Shown: positions 26,801 through 40,548, counted from the first letter of the stretch. The stretch: 64,000 bases of DNA from Macquaria australasica (GCA_005408345.1 SEMN01000484.1:310001-374000), one strand, 5' to 3'. The notes: generated from the letters alone by a model not told the origin. Translations and numbers: made by a program.

Positions 26801-28283
26801 TACAAATTTACCCTTTTACAAACATGAGGGGGGAAAATATTAATAAATTGTAAAATAATAATTCCATATATTTTCAAAAATCAAGCCATTATGAAATGTT
26901 ATTTATCATTCTTATTTTTAGAGGTTAATTGGAGTTATTTCTTTTTTTATTATTCTTTTTAAAATGCCCTGTCTATTTGTATTTCATGGTGACAATTTTC
27001 CCCAATGACACTTATATTTATAATGTAGCTTTTCATGACAGCGGAGTTGTCAGCAGTAATCATGGGAGAATATACATCTTGTAAGTAATCAAAACATTCA
27101 TCCCATGTCAATATTATGTCAGTATTACACACATCAACATGAAAATATTGAACAAATAACTGTGTGACTTCTACTCTATCAGTTTCACAGATAAATTGCT
27201 GCCCATTCATTGCATAATATACAGTAGAAAGTGTTTCAGCAAAGCCTGTAAAATTCAAACATCCTTTCACCATTTCTCCGAAAGGCTCCAAATTGAGTCT
27301 CTGTCATCTGTTGTTATGAAAGAACTCAATGACACAGAAGGCAATGAAATCGAGAGAGAGAAGCTCTTCAATCTAAAAGTAGTGCAGATGGAGAGGAGCC
27401 AGTGGGTGGTTGAAGAGGTAGGGAGACTGAGGCCATGTGAAGGCGAGGTAGAGGAGGAACATTAAGAAATTGGATGAATTAATGATGAATCTGCAGGAAG
27501 GCAGCGAAGAGCTGAGAAAGGGTGTGTATGTGTGAGAAAGACACACACACGCACACACACAGAAAAAGAGATAAACACAGTGGAAGAGGGGGAGAAGCAT
27601 ACAGAATGAAAGACCCAGAAATAGCTAGTGTGAAGCAGAGTGTGTATGTGGAAGAGGTTGAGATGGGCTCAGTGCCAGCTGTGTCAGAGCAGCAGAGGCA
27701 AGTCTGTAGCAATACTAGGTTGGGTTGGGTTGAAACTGGGAGGTTTGGGAGTATTTATCATGATAGACAAGGTTTAAGCTATATCATACCAAAAAAGCAT
27801 AGTTAACGTTAACTCTCACCAACTCACTTAGCATTTGTGATTTGGCAGTATCCTTGCATTATACCAGGGAATCTGAAAATGCTCAAGGCGTATGCGAGTG
27901 GTTGACTTTTGTTCACCACAGTGCCACTTTTAGTTTAGGGCTGGAGCTCCATGTTTGTTCCCCTCTGACAAAAGTCATCTCATGCAGAAACAGCCACAGG
28001 GAGAGGAAGCTGAGGGGAATGAAAAAGAGAAGTGCTGCTGCAGCTGTTTGGCAGTTCTTCAGCTCGGATGACATCAGAAAGCCACCTGATTTGGACTAAG
28101 CCGTGTGGAGCCCTGCGTGAAAAACCTTAAGTAAATGATACTCTTGCTCTGCACATCAGCTTAATTGCTGCAAACTATACAGACCTGCAGTCAAACGAAG
28201 TCCTGACTTACAGTAAATAAGCCAAATGGCATGTCATTTACTGTACATGTATTGTTAGGAAGAAGAAAAATGAAAAAAATAAA
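26801..28283. other. no recognised gene; unassigned minus-strand ORF
   Basis: A 110-codon minus-strand ORF (26959-27291) has non-low-complexity composition but no recognisable domain or supporting splice sites. Short (CA) tract at 27540-27562. Otherwise featureless. Confidence 0.4.
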
Positions 28284-28566
28284 ACTTTAAAAGAATATTT
28301 CAACATTTTGGGAAATATGCTTACTAGCATTCTTTTCAAGAGCTAGATGAGAAGATTGATACCACACTCGCATCTATGCATTAAGTGTGGAGCTGGAGCA
28401 TGGAGGCAATTAGCCTAGCTTAGCATAAAGACTGGAAACAGGGGGAAACAGCTAGCCTGTAGCTAAACACAACAAGAGACAACGTGTTTGGACAGAGCCA
28501 GGCTAGCCGTTTCCCCCTGCTCTCAGCCTTTATGATCAGCTAGGCTAACCACCATACTCTAGCTCC
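28284..28566. repeat. perciform repeat family D arranged as an inverted pair
   Basis: The left unit has TTTTGGGAAATATGCTTACT, TAGCCTAGCTTAGCATAAAG and GGAAACAGGGGGAAACAGCT. The right unit (28498-28566) is the reverse complement of 28390-28459 with scattered mismatches, leaving a spacer of about 38 bases. A single-orientation copy lies at 53156-53345. Confidence 0.75.
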
Positions 28567-30526
28567 ATATTTAAAGTCACAGTGAAGCGTCAGGTAGGAG
28601 CGTCTTAAGCTTCCATAAAGTGACGTATTTTCGAGTGAAGCAGAGTGTCCATGGGCGGGGTGTAATTACCAGAGGGATTTGATTAGATCCTTCAGATTAG
28701 ACTAGCGTGACAAGCTGTACGGTGCTGTAGAGGTTAGCCTTCTCCCACACCTCCCTCACAGGAGTAGGACGAGGGAGAAATTAATAAATTAGAGCGCAAC
28801 TAGTTTTTGCCAGCTGAGATCCAAACACACACTTCCAAGGGAACATCCAAACACACACCTCGCCCATGCTATTCCTTTTTCAAGCTACGACCTGCAAGCT
28901 AACTGTCAAGTGTGGTTTACTATGATGGGTGGGGTTAGCTATAGTCACTCCAAATCCTATTGATTGGATACATTAATGGATGAGTTCTAGATGAGTCATT
29001 GGATTTTTTTTGTTTTACATATATTTGACCTATACCAACAGATAACTAAACAATTTAACACAGGGACACAGGATTAAAACTTTATTTCACTGCGTCTTTA
29101 ATGCACAGACATGAGAGCAGTATTGATCTTCTTATTTAACTCTTATCTAAAGAAAGCAAATAAGCATATTACCTAAAATGTTGAACTATTCCTTTAATTG
29201 GTTCAAATTGACAAATGAATTTTTGGTTTGTTTAGAGCCAATATGAGTCCTTTACTAATATTCCTTAATGCTTATCTGTTTTGTTTTTTATATTCTTCTG
29301 CAAAGTAATGACAGTGCGCCGCCTGCCAGGAGGCTTTTCTCTCCCAACTCTGCCCAAGGGACTAGAATAAGAAGACTTTTATATAAGTGTTCGTGAACTT
29401 GCAAGTTGCAACGGTGCCAGCACACGTTTCCAGCCTGCCAGAGAAAATGTGTGCACGGAAAGTGAATGAGTAACCGTCTCTCTCTCCAATATTACCGTCA
29501 AGGTGCCTTTGAAGATGCTGCAGCATAGGAATAATAGAATGTGGTTATACTGGAAGCAGCATGATAGTGAAGGTTGGTGTAAGGCTGACGGTCAATCCAC
29601 CTGTAAATAAGAAGGGAAGTAAACACACAGAGAATCAAATCTCCTCTGTGATACTTGAAAAAATGCCTCAACATAAATAAAGCCTCAAGGTGACATATGG
29701 GTACCAACTGTGTGTAGTTGTGTGTGTTCTTGTGCGTGACTCAAGTGTGCTCACTTACAAAGCCTTATATAGAAATATATCTGTGTGTGTGTGTGTGGGT
29801 GTGTAAGCAGGCACTGACATGATGTCGTGTGACAGATCGAGGCCACTATGAAGCAATCATGAAAGAGTCGCTCCAGTTATTGATCCTGGGATTAACAGTA
29901 GGGCTGCACAGATAACACAAACACTGGAGCACGGGAGGGAATGTACACATGCTTGCACACGCACCAAAAACCACCAGACACACACATGCCTACTCTCCCA
30001 CGCTCTATGTTCATGTCTATGATATGACGATACTTTTTTCTGCGATATCTTAGAAATCTGAAATCGCATCTGTAAGGTATTTCCGACACCCCTTGCCGCA
30101 TACAGGTAACCGAGCCTGTAAGATTTTACAGACAGGAACTGAAACAACCTCAGGCAAGTTCACTGCACTATTGATGTCTAAGAGAGGTGACAGACTTCAT
30201 TCAACGCCTCTAGCTGGCTCAGCAAGGAGACACACACAAACAAAAATGTGGTTGCTGCAAGGTCTGAGGGTTTTTTTTATGCACAGGCATACTTATATAG
30301 AGTTGAATAAAATTGGAGGATTCATTGATACTGTATAAGAAAAGGTGACAAATAGGGTAATCACATCATTACCTTAATGATAAAATTTTAACAAATTATA
30401 TGTAATGTGAATATATTCTGGGGTTTTTTTCTATCCAATTGGTTCGACGTCCTATATTTCGGCTTTTGCTCTGTGCAGGCTCAGTATCATTCTTCAAGCT
30501 GTTGAACACAGCTTACATAGTTAGCA
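28567..30526. other. no recognised feature
   Basis: Non-coding, with a short (GT) run near 29782-29797. The ORFs at 29857-30147 have no family resemblance. Confidence 0.45.
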
Positions 30527-30529
30527 TTA

Positions 30530-31044
30530 AGCCTGATTTATACTTGTGTTGAATCGGCATAGCCTACGCCGTATCCTGACGTGCACCTCCTCAGAAATGT
30601 AACTACACATCGGCAGACCACAACAACTGTGATTGGTCCGCTTGGTAGCATCGCATTTCCACCTACACATTTCCGGCTGCTCCTTCTTCTCCACTATTTT
30701 CGAGTTCCACAAACATGGACCAAATCAAGGAGAGGTTAAATGAGGAAGGGTTAGGCTTCTGCCTCAATAGGTTCAATGGTTGTACACACCAACTACTCCG
30801 ACATCTTGCTAGCTCCAACTCAAACATGACCTGCTCAGTTTCAGTCACCATTGGTTGGTAGAAACTGGAAGAAACTCATTACAGTGGTATAGAAACCCCG
30901 CCGCCGCCTATCATTTTGACGGTGTAATTGCAGAGCGATGCAGACACACCAACGCAAAAGTATAAATACTCACAACGGCGTAGGTCACTTGCGTAGGCTA
31001 CGGCGTAGTCTGCCTAGATTCAACGCAGAAGTATAAATCAGCCT
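30530..31044 (+). mobile_element. PIF/Harbinger-like MITE with TTA duplication (515 bp)
   Basis: Starts AGCCTGATTTATACTT and ends AAGTATAAATCAGCCT, inverted termini that continue imperfectly through GTTGAATC and TACGCCGTA. TTA flanks it on both sides (30527-30529, 31045-31047), the classical PIF/Harbinger target. An ATG at 30715 opens a 48-codon plus-strand frame (MDQIKERLNEEGLGF...) that faintly recalls the MADF/Myb-like accessory proteins of this superfamily. That reading is inference. No transposase. Confidence 0.8.
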
Positions 31045-31047
31045 TTA

Positions 31048-32085
31048 GGCATCACATTTTGCAAAATTGACTCTACTCATTCAGTCTTACATAGACAGCA
31101 CTTAGTGCCATCCATCAAAATATCTAACACCTGTCAATAATCTTACAGTAATATGTAAAATAATTAAAATAACTTTTTAATTTACATTTTCACAGTTCAA
31201 AAAATGATAATAAACTTTCACAGAATAACACACAGTGAGTCCTGGCTCCTGAGTTTTCTGAAAGCAGAGCAGATATTTTAAGATAAATTCTTCCTCCTTT
31301 TGTGCTCCCATTGGGACCTTAAATTAGGGGCACACTAGTTCAGGTGTTGATGGAACAATACCCAGTGTAGCTCACTTAATCTCATTTTTGTCCCAATGGA
31401 GACCAGGTGGAGAACTACCAAATATTAGCTTTCCACTATTGTGCAGAGTGCCTTTGCTTGTACTGACATGTCCAACCACCAAACTGTGATAGGACACAGA
31501 GAGAGAACAGATCCATAATCATTCACAGAAGAATCAAACCTTACGCCTTCTGGCTTCAGACTAAAACAAGGTTAGCTACCTTTCATACCCAGAGTGGAGT
31601 GTAATTGTTGTGTCATTTTCTCGTAATCCATCATGCAATTGATTTTAAATCCATTGACCCCTTTGGACTTCTCCAACTGCTCTGCAAGTGGACTCTCACA
31701 TACGAGAAGTGAAAACAGACTTGTCCACATCCTTCCATTTTTTCCACTTCAAACACCTCCAGTAAGTAGCTGTTACTTTTTGACACATTTACTCTCAGGA
31801 TAGATTTGTATTTGAGCCCAAAGTAAAACACTAAAAGCTGTTGCTCTAATTGCTTCAATTGCTTATTGACATTGAATAAAAATGAATAAAAAAGTGTGAC
31901 TGTTCAGACAGATGAGAAGTGTCTTATGCATCTGAGTTCCTCATTTTCTTCAAGAAGTATTTGAACTGTGGTAGCATGTCAGCTTTAGGAGTCAGTAGTG
32001 TGCAACTCAAATCTCCCTGAAATCCTCTCTGTTAATCTGCAATTATTATTCAAGACAAACGGTTTTATCAGTGATAATTTAAAGC
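31048..32085. other. no recognised feature
   Basis: AT-rich non-coding sequence. Confidence 0.45.
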
Positions 32086-32160
32086 TGCATTATTCATACT
32101 TTGGCCACTAGAGGGAAGAAACATCATATCCCTGACATTCAGTGTTATAAAGTTGTTACA
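32086..32160 (+). repeat. short dispersed repeat (GGCCACTAGAGGGAAG)
   Basis: AAAGCTGCATTATTCATACT followed by GGCCACTAGAGGGAAG is typical of an abundant fish repeat. Class unknown. Confidence 0.4.
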
Positions 32161-35124
32161 CAACCAGAAAACATGTTTCTGTCCCCCTGATGAAACCAAG
32201 TCAAATATTGAGTCGTTTTAGAGAACAATATCTGCTCTTTAGCTACTAAATGTTTGACTTTACTTTGCTACTTGCTAGCTTTCTCTGTCTGCCACGTCGT
32301 GCTGGGCATGTAGCGTACAGTGGGTTTATCAGAGCTTTTTTGCTTGAATTAGCTGCCTGCTGTGGCTGGAAATGGTTAGGAAGAGCAGGGAGATTGAACC
32401 ATATACTACTTGCAGGCTGTAAAACCAAAATTATGAGCTAAAAGAGGCTAAAAAGCTCTGTAGAGCTGGAGTGCTGGTTGCTTATTCTATGTGGAATAGT
32501 GACAGCAGGCTCTACTCTGCTACAAATACAGAAAAGAGCAGTCTTAGATAAATATAGGCCTCCTTGTTGGCTGCTATCATGACTGTTCTTCCCGTCTTTT
32601 AAGCTTTTACATAAAAACTAATAGAGAACAATGTGCAGTTTACGTACTGTCTTCACATTAGAAACAGCCTAGCATACAATTATAGCATGGAAACGACAAT
32701 ACTGTACGGTCAGGTCACTACCATAAAGCCATAACGTTACAGTTAGCGCGCTTGATGTGCCCAGATTAGCCATGGAAGCTAGCGTTAGTTAGCTGCCTTA
32801 TTTTCTGACATAGATAACCTTGTAAACATAATAACATGGCACCACAAATGAAAATAATCTTAAGATAAATGTATATGTGCTTGTGCACTTTTCCTCACCT
32901 GCAAATACAGCAAAAGTGCAGTTTTGAATAGAGGCTTCCTTGTTGACTGTGTGACTACTGGTGCCTCCAAATGGGGTCGTGTTTACCGTGTTTACCGTGT
33001 CCATATGAACCTGTTGTGGTATTCACAACCTCGGAAGTAAAGATTTTCTGAAAGCTCAGAGGTCACGAGTTGTGTTTGCTGACGTATTCAGAAACGGCGG
33101 AGGCCATGGAAGTTCATTTTTTAGTGGATATTAAATTAATATATCAATTTAGTTATATAGAGTTTTTCTTCATAATTTTGTCTGAGGAAAATGTTGATAA
33201 ATAGAAAGTAAGTCAACATTTCTTGGAAAGAATTGAAGAATGTCAAGAGAACAACAAGCAGTCTTTTGGTGTCCATTTTGCCGTTGCCTAGCAGCGGTGT
33301 TCTCACGACCACTTGAACGCCAAGCATATTGTGTATACGACTTCCTATGTCATTTGAAGGCAGCATACATTCAGACTGGGCTAACTTCCTTCTTAGCAAG
33401 TATTACAGTGCCGGTCACTAACATAACAAAGCCGCTACTGCCATCTACTGGTGAAACAAGGCAATAACACAGACTAATACAATAATAGTTCTGGGCACAA
33501 CCATTTACTACTAAAATGTCCAGGGTGCCAGAACTTCTGCATCTACATGACACAATCCAGTCATTCTCTTGTAACAAAAGTAAGTTCTGCTACAGAAAAA
33601 CAACAACAAAAGAACGGTTGCTCTTTGGCTCCACCCACTGCGGACTGATCAAGTGTTGAAATTATGTCCACATTCGCTCTGCTTCTGAGAAATATTTGCT
33701 GAAGTAAAACTCAAGTCTCTCTCTATCTATGAGGGATAAAATCAGTGCTAGATGGCAGCTGACAACACGGTGCACTACGTGGACATTTGCCTGTTATAAT
33801 GTTGTGTTTTGTTTCAAATCAAAAAGATTTAAAGAGAAAGAGGTTAAAGTAGAATCAGGGCATTTATAATCCAACATGAGCTCCTTTTGCATCTCTCTCA
33901 CTGTCTTCCACAGTCTGATGTGCTGCTGTGTCCTTATGCAACTCTGCCAATGTCAGTTATAAATAGGAGTGTAGCCTAGAGTGCTCACCACTCACACCCC
34001 TAATACACACACACACACGCACATGAAAATACTGCTTGAGAATACATTCTGCATAATAAGACAGAGCCTTTATATTCAGCAGTTGTTGCTGTCTTATGGC
34101 TGTAGACCTTTGTACTGATGATGAATAAAGGCTTAGATTTTTCACATTTCCTCGGCTGCTATACAATGACACAGTAGAGATCAAAATGTGGATTGTGAAG
34201 CTGCAGTTTATTACGCAGTATGAAAGAAAAAAAAAATCAGGGCATCTCAGTTTGCTGAGCTCCAGTGAACTTTGCTTGGACATCTTAACTTAGCCTGAAC
34301 TTTCATGTAGCCAGGCTTCTCTTTTAATCATCTCTCAGTTTTTTTTTTCTCCTCTGGAAATCTGTCTGTTGCAGACTTGCCATCTTTTCTTCTCTGCCTG
34401 CCTATATCTCTACAGGCTGGCAATCCTCCTGTGTGTCTGTCTGTTCAGCTTGTCTCTCTGTTGGATACTGAACACTTCTAAAGACTCTCACCCTCTCTCT
34501 CTCTTGAGGGAGGGAGAAACAGAGAGAAACTGAGGGTTAGGAGGAGGGAGGGGAACTGAGAAAGGGCACTGAAGTATGTTTCAGATACTGTCAGGATTTA
34601 AAACGAACACTGATTTATGTAGGGTTCACTTTTTCACTATTGTTTGAGTGAATTCTAAACCTTCATTAAAAACCAGCGTGATGATTCTGGCAATGAAGTG
34701 CTATTTGTGCCTATACATATTAACACATATAAATCTGCCAAACTATCTTCACTGGTCAGCTCAGTTCCTAGTAACCGAGAACTATTGTATTGCTGCAGGT
34801 GTCGTGTCTGTGTGTCAATATGTCTGTTACTGAGTGGATCCAAGCAGACTGGCTCTCATCACATGGTGTGTCATAATCATCGATGAAGGAAATGTGTTTT
34901 GTGAGGCAAGACAAAGAGTGTGAATTGGTGGTGCATCATGCCGCTGCTGTTCTCTTTCTCTGTTTGGGTCTGTTCAGGTTGACCGCATTTTGGACCAGGT
35001 CCTATTATCCTCGGGTCCATTTCAGATCAGGTCTTATTCTTTGAAAATAAATGTATGCACCTCAGGTTCAGGTAGGTTATCAGTGAACTCACCTTTTCAG
35101 AACTGCTTGTGTGTGATTAATGTT
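32161..35124. other. no gene; scattered degraded repeats
   Basis: 33060-33370 and 39470-39540 share CGAC/CACGAG context and CATTTGAAGGCAGCA, suggesting another low-copy repeat. 34490-34560 is purine-rich. No coding evidence. Confidence 0.4.
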
Positions 35125-35205
35125 GTTATATGTTTTTAGTGTGTTGCTTTTTATAACGATTTTAACTAAAGCGCTCTTTAAATAAAATGTATTATTATTA
35201 TAATT
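35125..35205 (+). repeat. LINE/SINE-like 3' tail with ATT repeats
   Basis: AAAGCGCTCTTTAAATAAAA followed by TGTATTATTATTATAATT resembles the tail of fish non-LTR elements. Confidence 0.45.
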
Positions 35206-37169
35206 AAGAACTCTATACAGAACCTGATCAAAATGTTGAAAAGAAAGCAGTCCACAGAATACATGCCCTGTGGAGTTAACAGAGTTATGTTTACAGTGAG
35301 CGTTTCTCACCCAAACACATCGTGTGTATCCTTAAGGCCTAACAAAGAAATACATTTCCATTTTTTGAATATTTTGAAACCTGCATTGTTTACATCAGTC
35401 TTTACATCAGCTAATAGTTCTTCTTCCCCTTCTTTCTTACAACCAACAACTTTTAATCAGTGGAAAATCTGGTTACATTGTTTATATTGCATTTTAATTT
35501 TCAAATTTGAATAAACATTTGAATATTGTCCACTGTACAGCAGGGCACGACTTTGAAAATTAAATGTCAAACAGCTTTTCCATTTTCATTTTAATATGGT
35601 CATAGAACGCCCATACAAGTATGTGAAAATGAAAATGCAAATTTCATTTAAATGTTTATTCAAATAACACATACATATGTGGAAAACTATAATGCTATTG
35701 TGAAATTACATTTTCATTTTCAAGTTTACATTATCATTTTAATAAAGTCCCCTGTAGGCTTCCATATCTTTTAGATTCATGCCAACACTGGCTCGCTTTC
35801 TCCAGTTGATGTGTCCAACTTGTTTCACCTGTTTGTCCCCTTCTTCTTCATGTTTTTTAACTTGCATGCACTACACACTGGCACTGCTGTCCTCAGCAGT
35901 TGGCAGGGAATGCTCAGAGAACGACGGCCAAAAATGTGCATCCTTTTGCTAGTGGAGCATGTGATACGAACAAAACAGGGACCCGCTCATCAAAACACTG
36001 CTCCATTGCAATACTTGTGGTCACGTACTCCACAGGGTACATATAAGTAATTAACAGTGTTGCATTGATTAATTCTGTACCAAATTTGTAATAAATCATA
36101 CTTCATTATGTCTGTCAAATCAGTGTTAGCCCATACTGACTCAACATAATCTCATTTAAACAAAACATATTTACTGACATCACCATTACCAGATATGTCA
36201 GTCCTCCATCTGGTCCTCACATGAATAAAAATATTCTGTTTAATTATCTTTACAGCAGCACAAGGGTACAACAACGCCAGGCTATGTGATGAAACACATT
36301 CATCTGTGTGGGGATTTAATATGAGCCCTGATGGTCTGAAGCTTGAGTAATCAGGAGCCACCACCTCTCTTCATTTAACTGCAGCAGAGCTTCAGAGTCA
36401 TTTTTCCTTTGGTTTTCATCTGTGTTTTGAACTTGTTGTTAATATTATCAGAGCGCAGGGCAGTTTAAACAAAACATTGAAATCTATTTCACATGCTCAA
36501 TAATTACATTCATTTCTCTGTGTTTTAGAATCATGCCAGGCCAGTTGGTGAGGTTGTGACACACACACACACACACACAGCTCTGGGATTGTTAGTAGTG
36601 AATTGATGTTCCAGTTCTATTTAAAGCTCCTGCCGCAGTGAGAAACAGATAACTTCCTTCATTAGTGATAACCTGAAATATTCAACAGGAGGCAGGCAGG
36701 GAGCCAGAAGGAGGTTGATGGAGAGAGAAGGGTGTGAGTGAGGGGGTGTTAGAAAGCTTTCCTGATACATCTCTGGTTAAACTGTTCAGTCATCATTAGC
36801 TGTTTCCATCCAACTGTCAAGTGGTGTTGTAAAGCCCCCAATCACTGTTACAGTCTCAAAGGGTCAAGTGAAGTCTAAAAGTAAGTCATTTATGACCTTA
36901 ATTGACCTCTAATGGTAGGAGGGGTAGCAAGAGTGACAGTTTATCTCCTCACACATAGACCTCAGGTGATCAAAGCCCCCCTGCCTCCACCCAGTCACAT
37001 CAGGGTAACCCTGAACTATAGCAGCCTGAAAAAAAATAGCAGATATCCAACAGAATCTTTTAGTGAAAAGGTCATTTATCACCAAATTGGCAGCTAAGAC
37101 GTAAGCTGCTTGGTTTGTGTCTCCAGGGGAGTTGGTGCACAGAGCTAAAAGAGAATAAGTATTAGACGT
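35206..37169. other. no gene; a 16-bp inverted pair
   Basis: ATTTGAATAAACATTT at 35505-35520 is exactly inverted at 35650-35665, inside A/T-rich sequence with repeated GAAAATG. A short (CA) tract lies at 36559-36580. No gene recognised. Confidence 0.5.
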
Positions 37170-37520
37170 ACAGTACATTCGCCAGGTGGCCAGAGACACG
37201 ACTCCAAATGAAGGATAAAGTTGCTTTGTAACTGCTAGATGTGTGAGCTACTGTTTCTGACAAGCTTGCACTATATCAACTTAAAGTGTAACTCCACCCT
37301 TAAATTCTGCTAGAAGCCTCTCTCTCAGCAAATTTCAAAAATGACGGAACAGCACCTGTAGGAGGCATGGCCTTGTGGCATTGATGTGTTGATCAATGCC
37401 ACAAGGCATTTAGTTTACAGCTCAATTACAGTGCAGCACCTCTTTAAAAAGGTGATAATATGTCAATGTTGTGTTGACAACTTCTTTTTGCTGCCCCCAA
37501 GTGGCCAAAAAAAAAAGTTA
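37170..37520 (+). repeat. family A repeat copy, rearranged
   Basis: Blocks GGTGGCCAGAGACACGACTC, TAGATGTGTGAGCTACTG, GTGTAACTCCACCCTTAAAT, AAGGTGATAATATGTCAATG and CCCCCAAGTGGCC occur, but the 5' block sits inside the 3' part. This suggests tandem insertion or rearrangement of two copies. It contains the hairpin at 37371-37406. Confidence 0.65.
37371..37406. repeat. perfect 15-bp hairpin, 6-base loop
   Basis: CCTTGTGGCATTGAT, loop GTGTTG, then the exact reverse complement. It lies inside the family A repeat. Confidence 0.95.
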
Positions 37521-40340
37521 TTGCAGGTCTTTTATTGCAGTTGAAGAAATATACAGGTTGAACAATTCTTAAATCTCACTGTAAGTCGACATACAACAAC
37601 CTCTGCAGCTGCATCAATCTCATCCATGCATGTTGTATTTTGTGGCCTTTTTCTGTCACTGTTTTTCATGGGTTTAGCTAGATAGGTTGGCAGCTTTGGA
37701 GGAAGATGACGTCCCCATTTTTAATCCCAGCTTCAAAGCTCTGACAGGAACGGAATAATCTCAAATTAGCTGTGTCACACCATCCAGTTGTGTAAAATCC
37801 TACCCTGCTGGAAAACAATGTCATGAGACCTTTCCTTATAGACACTTTATGACTCGCAATCACTGTGTCTCCAAGCTCGCAGCACGCCATGTTACAACTT
37901 GACAAACAAATGATGGTCACTGTGACATTTTTGGTCATAATGCCTTCAGTACTGATAAGCAATGTATAAAATGACACCAGTAAAGACTTTGGTCTTCTTA
38001 TGAGTCCAGTAAGAAATGATCATTGTTTATTCAGCAGATGTGTTTCCGTTTCATGGTTCCACCTCAAGTGAGCCAAAAACTCTTGCGCAAAGGTTTAAAA
38101 GTTTTGTTGGATTCCCATTTCCATTGTTCATTAACACACATTTATCTTACACACATTCACAGAGAACCAAATGTTGCAGAATTCCCTTGAGGAGAGAAAA
38201 AACACCTTCAACATTCAGCATCCCCATCTCCGTCTAATCACACAACCTCTAGAACAGATGGTTCAGTGGTCTTATCCTCGTGTGCTGGTCTGGGATCAAG
38301 CCTAACCAGAATCATTTCCTTTCCTTTCCTGTTTTTCCCTTTACTCTGTCTCTGTCAGTCTGTGTCAGTGCAGAGAAAATACTCAGGGGAGTAGAATGGC
38401 CTCTTTCTCTTGTAAAGATAAAAACAGAAGCACTCCATGAGCATCACACACCAAAATCTGTCTTGACATACGCCTTGCACGACACAGAGGCATGGGCTTT
38501 TCAAGGCCAGTGCCAATTCAAGCTCACAATTCAGTGTAATTTAAAAGATGAGGAATTTCATTTTTGAACGGTTGCCTAACATGTGTAAAAGCATATTTAT
38601 GTTCCAAGCCCTGAAACAGTTTCTACAATGTGGATAAGTGTTTTTCATTTTTTAAAGTGGTGCAAACGCTCCACTGTGCAGCAAAAATGCTTTACAGCAT
38701 ATAATGGTCAAAACACTAGCAATTCAAAAGCCAGTACTTTATTAACCTTTTGTATCAAAAAGTGACTGAACCTTATGTAACACACTCAGAGGGTTTGTGT
38801 CTTTTTAATTCCATATTCAGATATTGTGCACTTATCGTCGATAGTTTGAGGAAAAATACGCAATTGGAAAATAAAAGTAAGCTTTGGAACTGTTGACCTC
38901 AATCAAAACACTCAAGCTATACAGAAAGCATTTTGTTTGGTGTGAAGTCTTAGTGGTGTCATGAGCACAGTAAAAGGTTGCAGTGCAGAGGATTCACAAA
39001 ACAGTGGTGGTGTTCTGTTTGTTCTGCTGCTAGGCTTTTATTGTAAGGAGATATGCACAAATGTGTGCTATATAACATTACCAAAAAGCTAGAGTCATTT
39101 GAAGCCAATTATAGTCTGTTGTGACCGTAAGCAACTAGTACTACTAATGCACTAGGTTGTATTGAGAAAGGATTTCTTAAAAATGCCTACAAAATATGTT
39201 ATATTTTATACTGATTTCCACTGCTGATTTCAGCTTCTTCACGTTTTCTTTATCATGTCCTGCAGATCTACTTAGCCCTATTGTCTTTTCTTTGTTTATT
39301 TCCTATTTTATTATTTCTTCTTTCACGTTTTGGCTTAAAATTTAAAAAGCTTCAACATTCAAAAAAGACCCTGTTGACAGAAGCATTGTTAAAAGGCACA
39401 GCACTCTAAATTTTGATAGAAAATGTTTTACATAAGGCTTATCTCCTCAGCAATTTGTCGAAGGATGTTGTTAGTTTGCGACTTCCCGTGTCGTAACCAC
39501 GAGCTCACGAGTTCCATTTGAAGGCAGCAATAGACACTTGATATATGTAGTGCAGTGTTGTGTAGTTATCATGCAGATTTGTTTCAGTATGAAACTATTG
39601 ATTAATGCTAGCTCAGGAGACAAATTCAGATCGAACAGTCCCTATGAGACAATGAACTCCTCTATAGCTATACAGTATCAAACCTCTGCCCTGTAGGTGT
39701 GGACACTGAAATACTAAAGTTTGAAAACCAGGTAAAGGTCCCTGTCATATAATTTACTTTGTGATATTTCCCCCTGCATTGCAGTGCTGCCGTGCACTCA
39801 GGTGATGTCCTTGGTGAATTAGTAGGAGGTTATTTGCATCTCCAGATGGCTCACTTATCAATAATTCATCATGTTTTGAATACTTTCTCTTGCTCTTCAT
39901 TCTTTGCGCTGAAACATCTAAATGTGAAATTTAACATAGAATGCTCCCATGGAGTTCTTTGTCACCCGAACCTTGGAAACACAAAGTTGCTTTGACATTG
40001 TATTTTCAAACTTAACTAATGTAAAGCACATTTTCTGGACAATTCATTATTTGTCAAAACCATCTCATCATTCTATTCCTATAAACAAAACTGACATCAG
40101 TGTAAATGTAGTTATCAGCAACAGTTAAATCACTAGTAAACTTCACATCATCACATATACAGAATATGTGTCTCTATGGTAGTATGATTTGGGATAAAAG
40201 GATAAGTCAAGTGATTTTCTATATTTGTTGTACGGCCCAGTATCACCAGCAAGTGGAACAGCGAAGTTCTTCTGCGCGTCCAAGGGAAAGGTGGTGTTAG
40301 AAGGTTGGTGGTATAGTGACTACTTGCAGGAATAGTTGTA
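37521..40340. other. no recognised feature
   Basis: AT-rich non-coding sequence with no tandem or inverted structure noted. Confidence 0.45.
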
Positions 40341-40548
40341 GGCTTTTCACACTGCATATTCTTAGCCCAGGGCTATCCTTACTGGCACCTTTTAGTCCCG
40401 TGTTTATTCGATTTTCAGGGGATAACCCTGCAAACCTGCCCCGGAGCAGGGCCAGCAAGCCCTAGGCTAAAGTCGGGGTTAGAATGTGCCAGGACTGTGG
40501 CAGTGTGAAAGCTCCCTTAGCCTGGGGCTAAGTGCAGTGTGAAAAGCC
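40341..40548. mobile_element. short TIR element (208 bp)
   Basis: GGCTTTTCACACTGCA at the left is exactly inverted at the right (40533-40548). Sub-terminal AGCCCAGGGCTA / TAGCCTGGGGCTA also mirror each other. An extra inner copy of the motif (GGCAGTGTGAAAGCTCCC, 40499-40516) is present. No clear target duplication; non-coding. Confidence 0.75.

Noticed and set aside
26959..27291. 110-codon minus-strand ORF with ordinary composition
   Set aside because: No family resemblance, no neighbouring exons. A translated database search would be needed to keep it.
38240..38310. tRNA-like text (GGTTCAGTGGTC ... GGGATCAAGCC)
   Set aside because: The B box is poor and no cloverleaf can be drawn.
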